Below, in pieces: positions 48,008 through 58,201 of a stretch of DNA of 64,000 nucleotides. Source of the DNA: Pelomonas sp. V22 (GTDB lineage: Bacteria; Pseudomonadota; Gammaproteobacteria; Burkholderiales; Burkholderiaceae_C); NCBI RefSeq assembly GCF_030014915.1, contig NZ_JAGIXS010000001.1, forward strand, positions 434,001-498,000. The letters are read 5' to 3'. Within the stretch, counting starts at the first letter, position 1; every line of letters begins with the position of its first letter. The notes under the pieces were generated by a model. The model was given only the letters and a program-made list of their open reading frames with translations, ran no database searches and was not told the origin of the DNA. The position numbers were made by a program, and so were the translations under genes.

Positions 48008-48895
48008 ATGTTCAACCAGCTCGGCGTCATCGGTTGCGGTTTGATGGGCGGCTCGTTCGCGCTGGCCCTCAAGAAGGCCGGCCTGGTCAAGCGCGTGGTG
48101 GGCTACAGCAAGTCGCCCTCCACCACCGAGACCGCCAAGCGCATGGGCGTGATCGACGTGGCCGCCGAATCGGCACTCCTCGCCGTCTCGGGCTCCGACA
48201 TCGTGCTGATCTCCGTGCCGGTCTCGGCCACCGAGCCCACGCTGAAGGCCATCCGCCACCTGGTCACGCCGGGCACGCTCTTCATGGACGTGGGCTCGAC
48301 GAAGGTCGATGTGGTCGAGGCGGCGCGCCGTGTGCTCGGCGACAAGATGGCCAGCTTCGTGCCGGCGCACCCGATTGCCGGCAAGGAATCGGGCGGCATC
48401 CAGCATGCCGAGGCCGGGCTCTACCAGGGCCGCCAGGTCATCCTGACACCGCTGCCCGAGACCCTGCCCACGCTGGTGCAACGCGCCACCGATGCCTGGT
48501 CGGCGATGGGCACGCAGGTGCTCAAGATGACGCCGGAGAACCACGACGCCGCCTTTGCTGCCGTCAGCCACCTGCCGCATCTGCTGGCCTTTGCCTACTA
48601 CCAGTCGGTGGCCAGGCAGCCGGCTGGCCGCGATTTCCTCAGCCTGGCCGGGCCGGGCTTCCGCGACTTCACCCGCATCGCCGCCAGCGAACCCACCGTC
48701 TGGCGCGACATCCTCATGGCCAACCGGGCCGAGGTGCTGAAGCAGTCTCGCGCCTTCCGCAAGGCGCTGGACCGGCTCGAAACCCTGATCGTCAGCGGCA
48801 ACGCGAGCGGCCTGGAGGAGATGATCCGCCAGGTCTCCGAGGACCGCAGCCAATGGCAGATGGGCCAGCTGACCGCCCCGCGCTCGCAGCGCTAG
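48008..48895 (+). CDS. tyrA: Prephenate dehydrogenase
   Basis: A 295-aa NAD(P)-dependent dehydrogenase of tyrosine synthesis. The dinucleotide-binding loop is GVIGCGLMGGSFALALKK; the catalytic His and partners appear in VPAHPIAGKESGGI, and ENHDAAFAAVSHLPHLLAF is the conserved helical segment. No ACT domain. In many Burkholderiales hisC sits between pheA and tyrA; here only 23 bp separate them. Confidence 0.95.
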   Translation: MFNQLGVIGCGLMGGSFALALKKAGLVKRVVGYSKSPSTTETAKRMGVIDVAAESALLAVSGSDIVLISVPVSATEPTLKAIRHLVTPGTLFMDVGSTKVDVVEAARRVLGDKMASFVPAHPIAGKESGGIQHAEAGLYQGRQVILTPLPETLPTLVQRATDAWSAMGTQVLKMTPENHDAAFAAVSHLPHLLAFAYYQSVARQPAGRDFLSLAGPGFRDFTRIAASEPTVWRDILMANRAEVLKQSRAFRKALDRLETLIVSGNASGLEEMIRQVSEDRSQWQMGQLTAPRSQR

Positions 48896-48919
48896 GCCCC
48901 CTCTTTTCGTTTCCCGTTC

Positions 48920-50944
48920 ATGTTCAAGATTCCATTCCTCGACCTGCCGCCGCTGCGTTCGGCTGCCGGCACGGTGCGCCTGCCGGGCTCCAAGAGCATC
49001 TCCAACCGCGTATTGCTGCTGGCTGGCCTCTCGGAAGGCCAGACCCTGGTCCATGACCTGCTGGATTCCGACGACACGGCCGTGATGCTGGCCTCCTTGA
49101 AGCAGTTGGGCTGCGAGCTGGAGCAGGTGGCCGGCGGGCCCTTGAAGGTGACTGGCATCGGCGCTCAGTTGCGCACCAAGGAGGCCCAGCTCTTCCTCGG
49201 CAACGCCGGCACCGCGATGCGGCCGCTCACGGCTGCGCTCGCCCTGCTGGCCGCCACGCAGGGCGGCAGCTTCGAGCTCTCCGGCGTGCCGCGCATGCAT
49301 GAGCGGCCCATCGGCGACCTGGTCGACGCACTGCGCGGCCTGGGCTGCGAGATCGCCTGCCTGGGCAACGAGGGCTATCCGCCGCTGCGACTGACGGGCT
49401 CGTCCAAGCTGACGCTCTCCGAGCCGGTGCGCGTGCGCGGCGATGTGTCGAGCCAGTTCCTCACGGCGCTGCTGCTGGCCCTGCCCCTGGTGGCCGAGCA
49501 GGACATCCACATCGACGTGATCGGCGAGCTGATCTCCAAGCCCTACATCCACATCACGCTGGAGCTGTTGAAGCGCTTCGGCATCGAGGTGCGCCGCGAA
49601 GGCTGGCAGCGCTTCACCATTCCGGCTGGCAGCCGCTACCGCTCGCCCGGCGAGATCCATGTGGAGGGCGATGCCTCGTCGGCCTCCTACTTCGTGGCCC
49701 TGGGCGCCATTGCGGCCACGGGCGAGCCGATCCGCGTCGAAGGCGTGGGCAGCGCCTCGCTGCAGGGCGACGTGCGCTTCATCGAAGCGGCCGAGGCCAT
49801 GGGCGCCGTGGTGCGTGCCGAGGCCAATGCCGTCGAAGTGAAGCGCGGCGCCTGGCCGCTGAAGGCGCTGGACCTGGACTGCAACCACATTCCCGACGCC
49901 GCCATGACGCTGGCCGTGATGGCGCTCTATGCCAACGGCCCCTCCACCTTGCGCAACATCGCCAGCTGGCGCGTCAAGGAGACCGACCGCATCGTGGCCA
50001 TGGCCACCGAGCTGCGCAAGCTGGGCGCCGAGGTCGAAGAAGGGCCGGACTGGCTGCGCGTGCATCCGCTGCGCGACTGGCAGCCGGCCGCCATCCACAC
50101 CTACGACGACCACCGCGTCGCCATGTGCTTCTCGCTGGCGGCCTTCAATGGTCTTGTCACCGAGGCCACCGTGCCGGTGCGCATCCTCGAGCCGCAATGC
50201 GTGGCCAAAACCTTCCCGGACTACTTCGAGACGCTGTTCGAGGTGGTCACGGCCCGGCCCGAAGACATTCCGGTGATCACCATCGACGGCCCCACGGCTT
50301 CCGGCAAGGGCACGCTGGCCGACGTGGTCGCCCATGAGCTCGGCTACTGGGTGCTGGACTCCGGTGCGCTGTATCGCGCCACCGGTCTGGCTGCCCGCCG
50401 TGCCGGCATCGACCTGGACGAGCCCGAGGCCGTGGCCACCGTCGCCGCCCAGTTGGACCTGCATTTCGCCAAGGGCCGCGTCTGGCTGGCCGGCGAGGAC
50501 ATCACCGAGGCCCTGCGCGAGGAAGCCTCGGGCCTCGCTGCCTCCCAGGTGGCCGCCCACGCGCCGGTGCGGGCCGCCCTGAACGAGCTGCAGCTCGATT
50601 TCCGCCGCGTGCCGGGCCTGGTGGCCGATGGCCGCGACATGGGCTCCATGGTCTTCCAGGACGCGCCGCTGAAGGTTTTTCTCACCGCCAGCGCCTCCAC
50701 GCGGGCCGAGAGAAGGCATAAGCAATTGATTGCTAAGGGAATTTCGGCTAATATCGCGGGCTTGCGTGAGGACTTGGAAGCACGTGACGCCCGCGACAAA
50801 GGTCGTACAGCGTCGCCGCTACAGGCCGCCGCAGACGCGCTGAAGCTCGACAACTCGGCCCAGACCATTGAGGAATCAAGGGATCTGGTGCTCAGCTGGT
50901 GGGCCGAAGCCAGGCCGTTCAAGGGTTCAGCGTTGAACCAGTGA
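48920..50944 (+). CDS. aroA-cmk: Fused EPSP synthase / cytidylate kinase
   Basis: A single 674-aa frame that joins two enzymes. Residues about 1-450 are 5-enolpyruvylshikimate-3-phosphate synthase: [20 protein letters not shown] at the start, [14 protein letters not shown] (phosphate and PEP binding) and the later [18 protein letters not shown] and [13 protein letters not shown] motifs. Residues about 451-674 are cytidylate kinase: [15 protein letters not shown] (P-loop), [22 protein letters not shown] and [12 protein letters not shown]. No stop or start separates the parts, so the fusion looks real. The same gene pair is adjacent but separate in many relatives. Confidence 0.95.
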   Translation: MFKIPFLDLPPLRSAAGTVRLPGSKSISNRVLLLAGLSEGQTLVHDLLDSDDTAVMLASLKQLGCELEQVAGGPLKVTGIGAQLRTKEAQLFLGNAGTAMRPLTAALALLAATQGGSFELSGVPRMHERPIGDLVDALRGLGCEIACLGNEGYPPLRLTGSSKLTLSEPVRVRGDVSSQFLTALLLALPLVAEQDIHIDVIGELISKPYIHITLELLKRFGIEVRREGWQRFTIPAGSRYRSPGEIHVEGDASSASYFVALGAIAATGEPIRVEGVGSASLQGDVRFIEAAEAMGAVVRAEANAVEVKRGAWPLKALDLDCNHIPDAAMTLAVMALYANGPSTLRNIASWRVKETDRIVAMATELRKLGAEVEEGPDWLRVHPLRDWQPAAIHTYDDHRVAMCFSLAAFNGLVTEATVPVRILEPQCVAKTFPDYFETLFEVVTARPEDIPVITIDGPTASGKGTLADVVAHELGYWVLDSGALYRATGLAARRAGIDLDEPEAVATVAAQLDLHFAKGRVWLAGEDITEALREEASGLAASQVAAHAPVRAALNELQLDFRRVPGLVADGRDMGSMVFQDAPLKVFLTASASTRAERRHKQLIAKGISANIAGLREDLEARDARDKGRTASPLQAAADALKLDNSAQTIEESRDLVLSWWAEARPFKGSALNQ

Positions 50945-51093
50945 GCAGCCGGCCGCAAGGCCAAACCGGGCCCGCCGCCCTTCCTCTCGAACGTCAGTTC
51001 ACCGAGGGCGGCGAACTCATCAACCTAACCCCGCAAGCTCTGCTTGCAACCGCCGCCCGTCAAACGCCTTGTCAGGTCGGCACAGGAAACACA

Positions 51094-52809
51094 ATGTCCC
51101 AAACCCAAACCGCCCAAGCCTCCGGCATGGAATCGTTCGCAGCCCTCTTCGAGGAATCGCTGCAAAAAGCTGACATGCGTTCCGGCGAGGTCATCTCGGC
51201 CGAAGTCGTCCGTGTCGAGCACAACTTCGTCGTGGTCAACGCCGGCCTGAAGTCCGAAGCGTATGTGCCCATCGAAGAATTCAAGAACGACCAGGGCGAG
51301 CTCGAAGTCAACGTCGGCGACTTCGTGTCGGTGGCCATCGACGCCATCGAAAACGGCTACGGCGACACCATCCTGTCGCGCGACAAGGCCAAGCGTCTGG
51401 CCTCGTGGCTGTCGCTGGAAACCGCACTGGAGTCGGGCGACTTCGTGACCGGTACCGTGTCGGGCAAGGTCAAGGGCGGCCTGACCGTCCTCGTGAACGG
51501 CATCCGCGCCTTCCTGCCGGGTTCCCTGCTGGACACGCGTCCGGTCAAGGACATGAGCCCGTACGAAGGCAAGACCATGGAATTCAAGGTCATCAAGCTG
51601 GACCGCAAGCGCAACAACGTCGTGTTGTCGCGCCGCGCTGTGGTCGAAGCTTCGATGGGCGAAGAGCGCGCCAAGCTGCTCGAGACGCTGTCCGAAGGCG
51701 CCATCGTCAATGGCGTGGTCAAGAACATCACCGAATACGGTGCGTTCGTTGACCTGGGCGGCATCGACGGCCTGCTGCACATCACCGACATGGCATGGCG
51801 CCGTGTCCGTCACCCGTCGGAAGTCGTGACGGTTGGCCAGGAACTGACCGCCAAGGTCCTGAAGTTCGACGCCGAGAAGAACCGCGTCTCGCTGGGCCTG
51901 AAGCAGCTGGGCGATGACCCGTGGTTCGGCGTTGCTCGCCGCTACCCGACCAGCACCCGCCTGTTCGGCAAGGTCACGAACATCGCCGACTACGGCGCGT
52001 TCGTTGAAATCGAGCCGGGCATCGAAGGTCTGGTGCACGTGTCCGAAATGGACTGGACCAACAAGAACATCGCTCCTTCGAAGATCGTCTCCCTGGGCGA
52101 CGAAGTCGAAGTCATGGTCCTGGAAATCGACGAAGACAAGCGTCGCATCTCCCTGGGCATGAAGCAGTGCAAGGCCAACCCGTGGGAAGAGTTCGCTGAG
52201 AACGTCAAGCGCGGCGACCGCGTCAAGGGCCCCGTCAAGTCGATCACCGACTTCGGCGTGTTCGTTGGCCTGGCTCAAGGCATCGACGGTCTGGTGCACC
52301 TGTCCGACCTGTCGTGGCAAGAAACTGGCGAAGCTGCCGTGCGCAACTTCAAGAAGGGCCAGGAAGTCGAAGCCATCGTGCTGGCCGTGGACGTCGAGCG
52401 CGAGCGCATCTCGCTGGGCATCAAGCAGCTGGACAGCGACCCGTTCACCACCTACACCTCGGTCAATGACCGTGGCATGTCGGTGACCGGCAAGGTCAAG
52501 ACGGTCGACGCCCGTGGCGCCGAGATCGAACTGGCTGACGACGTGCTGGGCTACCTGCGCGCTTCGGAAATCTCGCGCGACCGCGTTGAAGATGCCCGCA
52601 ACGTGCTAAAGGAAGGCGACGAAGTCACCACCATCATCGTCAACGTGGATCGCAAGACCCGCAACATCCAGCTGTCGATCAAGGCCAAGGACAACGCTGA
52701 CCAGCAGGAAGCCATGCAGCGCCTGTCGGCCACGTCGGAGCGTGAGAACGCCGGCACGACGAGCCTGGGCGCCCTGCTGCGCGCCAAGCTGGACAACAAC
52801 AACGGCTAA
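51094..52809 (+). CDS. rpsA: 30S ribosomal protein S1
   Basis: A 571-aa S1 protein with six OB-fold S1 repeats that bring mRNA to the ribosome. Examples of the repeats are [55 protein letters not shown] and [31 protein letters not shown] (each only named in part: [37 protein letters not shown]). Start [20 protein letters not shown] is preferred; the open frame upstream extends into aroA-cmk by chance. The 149-nt leader after cmk may hold the S1 autoregulatory site. Codon use is more biased to NNG/NNC optimal codons than neighbours, as expected of a ribosomal gene. Confidence 0.97.
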   Translation: MSQTQTAQASGMESFAALFEESLQKADMRSGEVISAEVVRVEHNFVVVNAGLKSEAYVPIEEFKNDQGELEVNVGDFVSVAIDAIENGYGDTILSRDKAKRLASWLSLETALESGDFVTGTVSGKVKGGLTVLVNGIRAFLPGSLLDTRPVKDMSPYEGKTMEFKVIKLDRKRNNVVLSRRAVVEASMGEERAKLLETLSEGAIVNGVVKNITEYGAFVDLGGIDGLLHITDMAWRRVRHPSEVVTVGQELTAKVLKFDAEKNRVSLGLKQLGDDPWFGVARRYPTSTRLFGKVTNIADYGAFVEIEPGIEGLVHVSEMDWTNKNIAPSKIVSLGDEVEVMVLEIDEDKRRISLGMKQCKANPWEEFAENVKRGDRVKGPVKSITDFGVFVGLAQGIDGLVHLSDLSWQETGEAAVRNFKKGQEVEAIVLAVDVERERISLGIKQLDSDPFTTYTSVNDRGMSVTGKVKTVDARGAEIELADDVLGYLRASEISRDRVEDARNVLKEGDEVTTIIVNVDRKTRNIQLSIKAKDNADQQEAMQRLSATSERENAGTTSLGALLRAKLDNNNG

Positions 52810-52857
52810 ACTGTGACCCAACCGGCAACCCTCCGGGGTTGCCGCTGGTGACCGCCG

Positions 52858-52896
52858 CAGGCTCGCCACTCGATGAGGGTGCGAGCCTGTTTTTTT
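52858..52896 (+). terminator. Terminator of rpsA
   Basis: CAGGCTCGC (52858-52866) pairs with GCGAGCCTG (52881-52889), then seven Ts (52890-52896). A second hairpin, GGCAACC-CTCCGG-GGTTGCC (52824-52843), lies just upstream. Confidence 0.9.
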
Positions 52897-52918
52897 GCCA
52901 ACACCACAAGAACATCCC

Positions 52919-53227
52919 ATGACCCGATCCGACCTCGCCGCTCTCCTGGCCGACCGCTTTCCCCAGCTGACGCAGCGCGACACCGAGTTCGCCGTCAAGA
53001 CCATCCTGGACGCCATGTCCGACGCGCTGGCCCGCGGCCACCGCATCGAGATCCGCGGCTTCGGCAGCTTCCAGGTCAACCGCCGCCCGCCCCGCATGGG
53101 CCGCAATCCGCGCAGCGGCGAGCAGGTGCTGATCCCCGAGAAGCTGGTGCCCCATTTCAAGCCCGGCAAGGCCCTGCGCGAAGCCGTGGACGCCCAGCCG
53201 CCCAAGACTGATTTCGCTGACGAATGA
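52919..53227 (+). CDS. ihfB: Integration host factor beta subunit
   Basis: A 102-aa DNA-bending protein that forms IHF with IhfA. It begins [19 protein letters not shown], has the family signature [29 protein letters not shown] (in part [20 protein letters not shown]) with the intercalating Pro in the beta arm, and ends in [11 protein letters not shown]. Located between rpsA and lapA as in most proteobacteria. It starts after a strong terminator, so it likely has its own promoter or is expressed by read-through. Confidence 0.96.
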   Translation: MTRSDLAALLADRFPQLTQRDTEFAVKTILDAMSDALARGHRIEIRGFGSFQVNRRPPRMGRNPRSGEQVLIPEKLVPHFKPGKALREAVDAQPPKTDFADE

Positions 53228-53256
53228 CACCGGGCCGCGCCTAGAATCGCCGCCTG

Positions 53257-53553
53257 ATGCGCTTGATCACCTGGCTCCTGCGAGCCTTCCTCTTCTTCGC
53301 CCTGTTCGCCTTCGCGCTGAACAACCAGCAGGACGTTGCCGTGCGCTGGTTCTTCGGCCACGAATGGCATGCGCCCCTGGTCATCGTGGTGCTGCTGGTG
53401 TTCGGCCTCGGCTGCGCCATCGGCGTGCTGGCCATGGTGCCGGCCTGGTGGCGGCACCGCCGCCTGGCGCGCCGCCAGCAAGACCTGGCCCCGGCCGCCC
53501 AGCCGAGCGGCGATTCCCTGAACCACTCCCCCCTGCCCCGCGATGGACTTTGA
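53257..53553 (+). CDS. lapA: LapA-domain (DUF1049) inner-membrane protein
   Basis: A 98-aa membrane protein with two helices (about residues 5-22 and 42-65) and the LapA motif ALNNQQDVAVRWFFG between them, then a cytoplasmic basic tail. In E. coli LapA works with LapB in controlling lipopolysaccharide synthesis. Its end overlaps lapB by 11 bp. Confidence 0.9.
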   Translation: MRLITWLLRAFLFFALFAFALNNQQDVAVRWFFGHEWHAPLVIVVLLVFGLGCAIGVLAMVPAWWRHRRLARRQQDLAPAAQPSGDSLNHSPLPRDGL

Positions 53554-54697
53554 CCTGCGCTGGCTGCTGATCGCCATGCCCGTGGCCTTCGCGCTGGGCT
53601 GGCTGGCCTCGCGCCTCGATGTACGCCAGTTGAAGCGCGAGCAGCGCGACGCGCCCAAGGCCTACTTCAAGGGACTGAACCTGCTCTTGAACGAGCAGCA
53701 GGACAAGGCCATCGACGCCTTCATCGAGGCCGTGCAGCTGGACCCCGACACCTCGGAGCTGCACTTCGCCCTCGGCAACCTGTTCCGCCGCCGCGGCGAA
53801 TACGAGCGTGCCGTGCGCGTGCATCAGCACCTGCTGCAGCGCGGCGACCTGCCGGCCCATGAGCGCGACCGCGCCCAGCATGCGCTGGCGCAAGACTTCC
53901 TGAAGGCCGGCCTGTTCGACCGGGCCGAAGAAGCATTCCGGGCCTTGAGCGGCAGCCGCTTCGAGACCGAGGCCGAGCTGGCCCTGCTGTCGCTTTATGA
54001 GCGCTCGCGCGAATGGCGCAAGGCCGCCGACGTGGCCCGCCATCTGGAGCAGATGGGTACCGGCTCGTTCAGCAGCCGCATCGCCCATTTCCTGTGCGAA
54101 CTGGCCCTCGAGGCCCAGGCCCGTCAGCAGGACGAGGAGGCCCAGAAACTGCTGGCCGAAGCCCGCAAGCTCGCGCCGCAGGCGGCCCGCGCCCATGTGC
54201 TGGCCGGCCAGATGCTGGCGCGCCGCCAACAGCCCGAGCAGGCCATGGCCGCCTATGCCGAGCTGCTGGCCTCCAACGCCGAAGCCTTCAACCTGGTGGC
54301 CAAGGACTATGCCGAGGCCGCGAAGGCGAGCGGCCTGCCCGAGCTGACCGAGCGCGCCCTGGACACGCTCAGCGCCCGCTACCAGCGTGCACCCAGCCTG
54401 CAACTGTTGCAGGCCATCTCCCTGCTGGATACCGAGCCCAGCCGCCAGCGCGAGCGCCTGCTGCGCCACCTGCGCGAGCAGCCCATGCTCTCCGCCGCCA
54501 AGCTGCTGCTGCAAGGCGGCCCGCTGCAGGGCGACACCGAGCAGGCCCTGGTCAGCACAGCGCTGGAGCGCGCCAGCCGGCCCCTGCAGCGCTACCGCTG
54601 CGCGGCCTGCGGCTTCGAGGCCCAGCACTACTTCTGGCAGTGCCCCGGTTGCCTGACCTGGGACTCCTACCCGCCACGCCACGTCGAAGAACTCTGA
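53543..54697 (+). CDS. lapB: LPS assembly protein LapB (YciM)
   Basis: LapB controls LPS synthesis by helping FtsH degrade LpxC. The 384-aa protein has an N-terminal membrane anchor (about 3-20), tetratricopeptide repeats from about 38 to 330 (for example YFKGLNLLLNEQQDKAIDAF and ELHFALGNLFRRRGEYERAV), and a C-terminal rubredoxin-like metal centre CAACGF...CPGCLTW with two CxxC pairs. Stop and next ATG overlap (TGATG), which ties this regulator to the glycan genes downstream. Confidence 0.94.
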   Translation: MDFDLRWLLIAMPVAFALGWLASRLDVRQLKREQRDAPKAYFKGLNLLLNEQQDKAIDAFIEAVQLDPDTSELHFALGNLFRRRGEYERAVRVHQHLLQRGDLPAHERDRAQHALAQDFLKAGLFDRAEEAFRALSGSRFETEAELALLSLYERSREWRKAADVARHLEQMGTGSFSSRIAHFLCELALEAQARQQDEEAQKLLAEARKLAPQAARAHVLAGQMLARRQQPEQAMAAYAELLASNAEAFNLVAKDYAEAAKASGLPELTERALDTLSARYQRAPSLQLLQAISLLDTEPSRQRERLLRHLREQPMLSAAKLLLQGGPLQGDTEQALVSTALERASRPLQRYRCAACGFEAQHYFWQCPGCLTWDSYPPRHVEEL

Positions 54698-55479
54698 TGA
54701 CGACTCCCACCCTCCCCTCGCAGGAAGCGCCCGGCGTCGTGGCTCCAGACCGCGTCATCCTTTGCATGAAATGGGGCACGAAGTACGGCCCCGAGTACGT
54801 GAACCGGCTTTACGCCATGGTGCGCCGTCACCTGCGTGGCGAGTTCCGTTTCGTCTGCCTGACTGACCGCACCGAAGGCATACGCAGCGAGGTCGAATGC
54901 TTCCCGATTCCAAGCCTGGAGCTGCCCGCCGGCAGCCCGGAGCGCGGCTGGACCAAGCTGACCACCTTCAGCACCGAGCTGGTCGAGTCCTACGGCCTCA
55001 AAGGCACGGCCCTGTTCCTCGATCTCGACGTGGTCATCGTCGGCGACATCACGCAGTTCTTCTACGTGCCCGGCGAGTTCCTGATCATTCACGACTGGAA
55101 GCGCCCCTGGCGAATCACCGGCAACTCCTCGGTCTACCGCTTCGAGCTGGGCCGCCATCCGGAGGTGCTGGTCAAGTTCCGCGCCGAGTTCGACGCCATC
55201 CGCCAGAAGTTCCGCAACGAGCAGGCCTACCTGTCGGACGAGATGCAGGCCAAGGGCATGCTGAGGTACTGGGACGAAGCCTGGTGCGCCAGCTACAAGT
55301 ACCACTGCATCCCGCGCTGGCCCACGAACTACTTCCGCGCGCCCTTCATCCCCAAGGACGCCCGCATCCTGATCTTCCACGGCGTGATGAACCCGCCCGA
55401 CGCGCTGGCAGGCCGCAGCAACGGCAACTGGCGCCATGCCAAGCCCGCGCCCTGGATTGCCGATCACTGGCACGAGTGA
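54697..55479 (+). CDS. Putative GT-A-type glycosyltransferase, 260 aa
   Basis: A 260-aa soluble protein with a GT-A-like fold. Motif ALFLDLDVVIVGD contains the DxD pair Asp109/Asp111 that usually binds the metal and nucleotide sugar, after the substrate-binding N-terminal ILCMKWGTKYGPEYVNRLY. A Trp- and His-rich C-terminus (RSNGNWRHAKPAPWIADHWHE, shown in part NWRHAKPAPW) follows. Donor and acceptor are unknown. ATG overlaps the lapB stop, and its TGA overlaps the ATG of the GT25 gene, so it begins a translationally coupled glycan-gene string. Confidence 0.75.
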   Translation: MTTPTLPSQEAPGVVAPDRVILCMKWGTKYGPEYVNRLYAMVRRHLRGEFRFVCLTDRTEGIRSEVECFPIPSLELPAGSPERGWTKLTTFSTELVESYGLKGTALFLDLDVVIVGDITQFFYVPGEFLIIHDWKRPWRITGNSSVYRFELGRHPEVLVKFRAEFDAIRQKFRNEQAYLSDEMQAKGMLRYWDEAWCASYKYHCIPRWPTNYFRAPFIPKDARILIFHGVMNPPDALAGRSNGNWRHAKPAPWIADHWHE

Positions 55480-56207
55480 TGCTCCCCATCCTGTATGTGA
55501 ACCTGGACCGGGACGCTGTACGCAGGCAGCGCATGGAGGCCGAGTTCGCCGGGCTGGGCCTGGCCGCTGAGCGATTCCCGGCCACGCTGTGGACAGCGCT
55601 GACGGACGCCGAACAATCACGTTATTACTCGCCCGAACTCAACACACAGCGATTCCACAAGCCCCTGGTCAATGGCGAGAAGGGCTGCTACGCCAGCCAT
55701 CTGCGCGCCTGGCAATGGCTGCTCGACTCGCCGCATGCCGCCCTGGTCGTGCTGGAGGACGACGTCAAGCTCAAGCCCGAGTTCGGCGCGGTGGTGGAGG
55801 CCATTGCTGCCTTGCCTGCAGGCTGGGACATGGTCAAGCTGCTCGGCCGTCCCGCCACCGGCAAGCGCGAGAAGCTGCGTGGCCAGCGGCCTTTGACGGC
55901 GAGCAGCCAGCTCGTTGACTACGCCCGCATCCCCAGCTTGACGGCCGGCTATGTGATCAGCCGCAGCGGCGCCGAGAAGCTCGTCAAGAGCCGCCTGCCC
56001 TTCGGCCGCCCCATCGACGTGGACCTGCGCCACTTCTGGGAGAACGGCCTGGTCATCCAGGGCATCGAGCCGGCGGCCATCGAACTGGACGAGACCAGTT
56101 TCGAGAGCAGCATCGGCGACAAGCCCAAGGGCGGCCTGGCCGCGCGCTGGCGCAAGTTCCGCCACAAGGCGGCTTATTCCTTCCTCAACCGCTTGCACTC
56201 ACGCTGA
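55479..56207 (+). CDS. Glycosyltransferase family 25 (LPS core-type) protein
   Basis: A 242-aa GT25-family transferase, the class that adds hexoses to lipooligosaccharide (LgtB/LpsA-like). Motifs are YVNLDRDAVRRQRMEAEF, EKGCYASHLRAWQWLL and the acidic VLEDDVKLKPEF (Glu93, Asp94, Asp95). The C-terminal KAAYSFLNRLHSR is basic. Likely a galactosyl- or glucosyltransferase in LOS assembly; exact specificity is not known. Confidence 0.88.
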   Translation: MLPILYVNLDRDAVRRQRMEAEFAGLGLAAERFPATLWTALTDAEQSRYYSPELNTQRFHKPLVNGEKGCYASHLRAWQWLLDSPHAALVVLEDDVKLKPEFGAVVEAIAALPAGWDMVKLLGRPATGKREKLRGQRPLTASSQLVDYARIPSLTAGYVISRSGAEKLVKSRLPFGRPIDVDLRHFWENGLVIQGIEPAAIELDETSFESSIGDKPKGGLAARWRKFRHKAAYSFLNRLHSR

Positions 56208-56220
56208 GCGGAGCACTCGC

Positions 56221-57330
56221 ATGAACAACCCTGCCCGCAAGAACTACGACCACCTGATCGTCGGCGCCGGCTTCGCCGGCTCGGTCTGCGCCCGCATGCT
56301 GGCCGAGGCCGGCCGCAAGGTGCTGCTGATCGACCGCCGCGACCACTTCGGTGGCAATGCCTACGACCGGGTCGACGAGCATGGCGTGCTGATCCACCCC
56401 TACGGCCCGCACATCTTCCATACCAACAGCAAGCGCGTGTTCGAGTTCCTCTCGCGCTTCACCGACTGGCGCTTCTACGAGCACCGCGTGCTGGCCCAGG
56501 TCGGCGAGCAACTGCTGCCCATCCCGATCAACCGCACGACCATCAACAAGCTCTACGGCCTCAGCCTCACGGGCGACGAGGTGCAGGCCTACCTTGACAG
56601 CGTGCGCCAGCCCCGCAGCCCGCTCGCCACCAGCGAGGACGTGGTGCTGAACTCGGTCGGCCCCGACCTCTGCGACAAGTTCTTCCGTGGCTACACCAAG
56701 AAACAATGGGGCCTCGACCTGAGCGAGCTTTCGGCCGGCGTCGCGGCGCGCATCCCGACCCGCAATGACGACGACGACCGCTACTTCGGCGACAGCTTCC
56801 AGTTCATCCCTGCAGCAGGCTATGGCCGCATGTTCGAGCGCATGCTGGACCACCCCGGCATCGAGCTTCGGCTGAACTGCGACTTCCGCGAGCTGCGTGC
56901 CGAGCCGCCGGCCGAGCACATCGTCTACACCGGCCCCATCGACGCCTTCTTCGACCATTGCCATGGCCCGCTGCCCTACCGCAGCCTGCGCTTCGATCAC
57001 CAACATCTGGCCGATGTCGAGCAGTTCCAGCAGGTCGGCACGGTCAACTATCCGAACGACCACGACTACACGCGCATCACCGAGTTCAAGCACCTGACCG
57101 GGCAACAGCACGCCGGCACGTCCATCGTGCGCGAGTACCCGCAGGCCGAGGGCGACCCCTACTACCCGATCCCGAGGCCCGAGAACGAGGCGCTCTACAA
57201 GCGCTATGCCGAGCTGGCCGAACAGCAGCAGGGCGTGACCTTCGTGGGCCGCCTGGCGCAGTACCGCTACTACAACATGGACCAGATCGTCGCCACGGCG
57301 CTGAAGGCCTGCGAGGAGATCCTGGCATGA
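56221..57330 (+). CDS. glf: UDP-galactopyranose mutase
   Basis: A 369-aa FAD enzyme that converts UDP-galactopyranose to UDP-galactofuranose. The Rossmann start is LIVGAGFAGSVCARMLAEAG, with the FAD/NAD loop DRRDHFGGNAYD and the UGM motif YGPHIFHTNSKRVFEFL; the catalytic and substrate-binding region YKYENEAL-like segment appears as PIPRPENEALYKRYAEL. Its presence implies galactofuranose in the surface glycan. A GCGGAGCACTCGC ribosome-binding stretch precedes the ATG. It ends in ATGA with the DUF707 gene. Confidence 0.95.
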   Translation: MNNPARKNYDHLIVGAGFAGSVCARMLAEAGRKVLLIDRRDHFGGNAYDRVDEHGVLIHPYGPHIFHTNSKRVFEFLSRFTDWRFYEHRVLAQVGEQLLPIPINRTTINKLYGLSLTGDEVQAYLDSVRQPRSPLATSEDVVLNSVGPDLCDKFFRGYTKKQWGLDLSELSAGVAARIPTRNDDDDRYFGDSFQFIPAAGYGRMFERMLDHPGIELRLNCDFRELRAEPPAEHIVYTGPIDAFFDHCHGPLPYRSLRFDHQHLADVEQFQQVGTVNYPNDHDYTRITEFKHLTGQQHAGTSIVREYPQAEGDPYYPIPRPENEALYKRYAELAEQQQGVTFVGRLAQYRYYNMDQIVATALKACEEILA

Positions 57331-58151
57331 ACGCGCCATCGATCCGCCGCAAGAACCTGGTGATCCTGCGCGCCGGCGATGCTTCGCTGCACCGCGGCTG
57401 GATCGCCGATGCGAACCGCGACTTCGACCTCTTCATCAGCTACTACGGCAAGCAGCAAGGCCTGCACCAGGCCGATGCCGAGTACTACGAGCATCGCCCG
57501 GGCCCGAAGTGGTCCTGCATTGCCGACTTGATGGCCGAGCACGCCTCGCTGATCGACCAGTACGACGCCTTCTGGTTCCCCGATGACGACCTGGCCGCCA
57601 CCACCGAGACGCTGAACCGCATGTTCGCGCTCTTCCATGGCTTTGGCCTGAGCCTGGCCCAGCCGGCCCTGACGCACGACTCCTACTACAGCTGGGACAC
57701 GTTGCTGCAACGGCCCGAGTACGTGCTGCGCCACGTCGGCTTCGTCGAGGTGATGGCGCCGCTGTTCGACCGCGTGGCCTTGAAGGTCTGCCTCAAGACC
57801 TTTGGCGAAAGCCGCAGCGGCTGGGGGCTGGACTTGGTCTGGCCCAAGCTGGTCGGCAAGGGCCGCCGCGACGCCGTCGCCATCCTCGACGCGACGCCGG
57901 TCAAGCACACACGGCCGCTGGGTGGCGACCTCTACAAGAACAACCCCGAGCTCAACCCGCAGCGCGATGTCGAGAAGCTGCTCGCGCAATACGGCATGGA
58001 GTCGCAGCGGGCCACCAGCAAGTACGAGCTGCATGGCGGCATCGCCCGGGTGCAGCCGAGTTGGGGTGAGCGCCTGAGCCTGTGGCTGCGCCAGCTCAAT
58101 GCGCAGCGGCGCATGCGCCGCACCCGCAAGCAGTCGGCCAGCGGCGGCTGA
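57327..58151 (+). CDS. DUF707-family protein, canonical copy
   Basis: A 274-aa protein of the DUF707 family, known from plants and bacteria and predicted to be glycosyltransferase-like. It has KNLVILRAGDASLH at the start, the acidic FWFPDDDLA motif with Asp86-88, SLAQPALTHDS, VGFVEVMAPLFDRVAL, and SGWGLDLVWPKLVGK, all in family order. The start ATG overlaps the glf stop. By position next to glf it is the best in-cluster candidate for a galactofuranose-related transferase, but this is inference. Confidence 0.82.
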   Translation: MNAPSIRRKNLVILRAGDASLHRGWIADANRDFDLFISYYGKQQGLHQADAEYYEHRPGPKWSCIADLMAEHASLIDQYDAFWFPDDDLAATTETLNRMFALFHGFGLSLAQPALTHDSYYSWDTLLQRPEYVLRHVGFVEVMAPLFDRVALKVCLKTFGESRSGWGLDLVWPKLVGKGRRDAVAILDATPVKHTRPLGGDLYKNNPELNPQRDVEKLLAQYGMESQRATSKYELHGGIARVQPSWGERLSLWLRQLNAQRRMRRTRKQSASGG

Positions 58152-58201
58152 ACGGCAGCCTGCTGCCAGCCTCGCCGCCTGAACTCAAGCCAGGAGAGGA
58201 T

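Noticed and set aside
47963-50725. 920-codon open frame antisense to tyrA and aroA-cmk
   Set aside because: Same cause: no family similarity and it crosses several real genes.
50899-51093. rpsA starting further upstream inside cmk
   Set aside because: The extension has no S1 similarity; [10 protein letters not shown] with a normal leader is the better start.
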